Source of the DNA: Bradyrhizobium commune
GTDB taxonomy: Bacteria; Pseudomonadota; Alphaproteobacteria; Rhizobiales; Xanthobacteraceae
Assembly: GCF_015624505.1 (NCBI RefSeq)
Contig: NZ_CP061379.1
Span: 5,828,001-5,892,000, forward strand
Length of the DNA: 64,000 nucleotides
Direction of reading: 5' to 3'
Shown here: piece after piece, positions 63,999 through 64,000 of the stretch
Layout: every line of letters starts with the position of its first letter
Numbering within the stretch: position 1 is the first letter of the stretch
Notes under the pieces: generated by a model
Seen by the model: the letters and a program-made list of their open reading frames with translations, nothing else
Told to the model about the DNA's origin: nothing
Database searches by the model: none
Made by a program: the position numbers and the translations under genes

Positions 63999-64000
63999 CG

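Overview
The window is GC-rich chromosomal DNA of an alphaproteobacterium, most likely Bradyrhizobium or a close relative. The reasons are protein families I recognise as typical of that group: the multi-copy 'ATEKQIRANRENAKRSTGPK' family, DUF892/YciF, VCBS/FG-GAP repeat proteins, many small lineage-specific secreted and membrane proteins, and a BTLCP peptidase. No rRNA, tRNA or CRISPR array was seen. The taxonomic call is recognition from memory, not a search.

Layout. (1) 0.9-16 kb is a type I secretion island: a PrtD-type ABC transporter with a Pro/Ala-rich membrane protein, a divergent HlyD-type adaptor, a six-helix/[2Fe-2S]/cyclase-like membrane protein, two large RTX/VCBS proteins with a shared N-terminal domain and almost identical C-termini, and a 757-residue repetitive protein. 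No TolC-like gene is present. CRP-type palindromes (TGTGA-N6-TCACA or close variants) lie in every divergent or upstream gap of the secretion genes and cargo. The island sits between two diverged direct copies of a gene pair (repeat-family gene plus aldose-1-epimerase). (2) 16-34 kb is an accessory patchwork: an IS1182-type element with a frameshifted transposase, a decayed vapBC-like pair, an intact phd/pemK-like pair, a series of small stress, membrane and secreted proteins (including 23- and 24-residue membrane peptides next to homologous multi-helix proteins), IS3 debris and a 5'-damaged IS66 transposase. (3) 35-40.7 kb is a four-gene signalling operon: c-heme DUF3365 sensor, hybrid histidine kinase, single-domain response regulator, and HisKA-REC-adenylate cyclase with intact catalytic aspartates. 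(4) 42.5-45.9 kb is a phage-like recombination module: XRE regulator, YqaJ-type exonuclease, XRE/S24-like regulator, a 55-residue ORF and an ERF annealing protein fused to an HNH-like domain. (5) 46-58.6 kb is low gene density with many small genes, two paralogous copies of a three-gene membrane cassette (47.1-48.1 and 55.9-56.9 kb), UDP-glucose dehydrogenase, a truncated BapA-like adhesin N-terminus and a LapG-family (BTLCP) peptidase. (6) 58.8-64 kb carries surface-polysaccharide-type functions: a methyltransferase, an exported glycoside hydrolase, bifunctional ManC, a membrane-anchored unknown and the edge of an Ig-like repeat protein.

Taken together, the window is rich in cell-surface and secretion functions plus cAMP-related signalling. 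One speculative link is that the redox/heme operon at 35-40.7 kb makes cAMP and a CRP-type regulator acts on the secretion island. The sequence shows the sites and the cyclase but no crp gene, so this remains inference.
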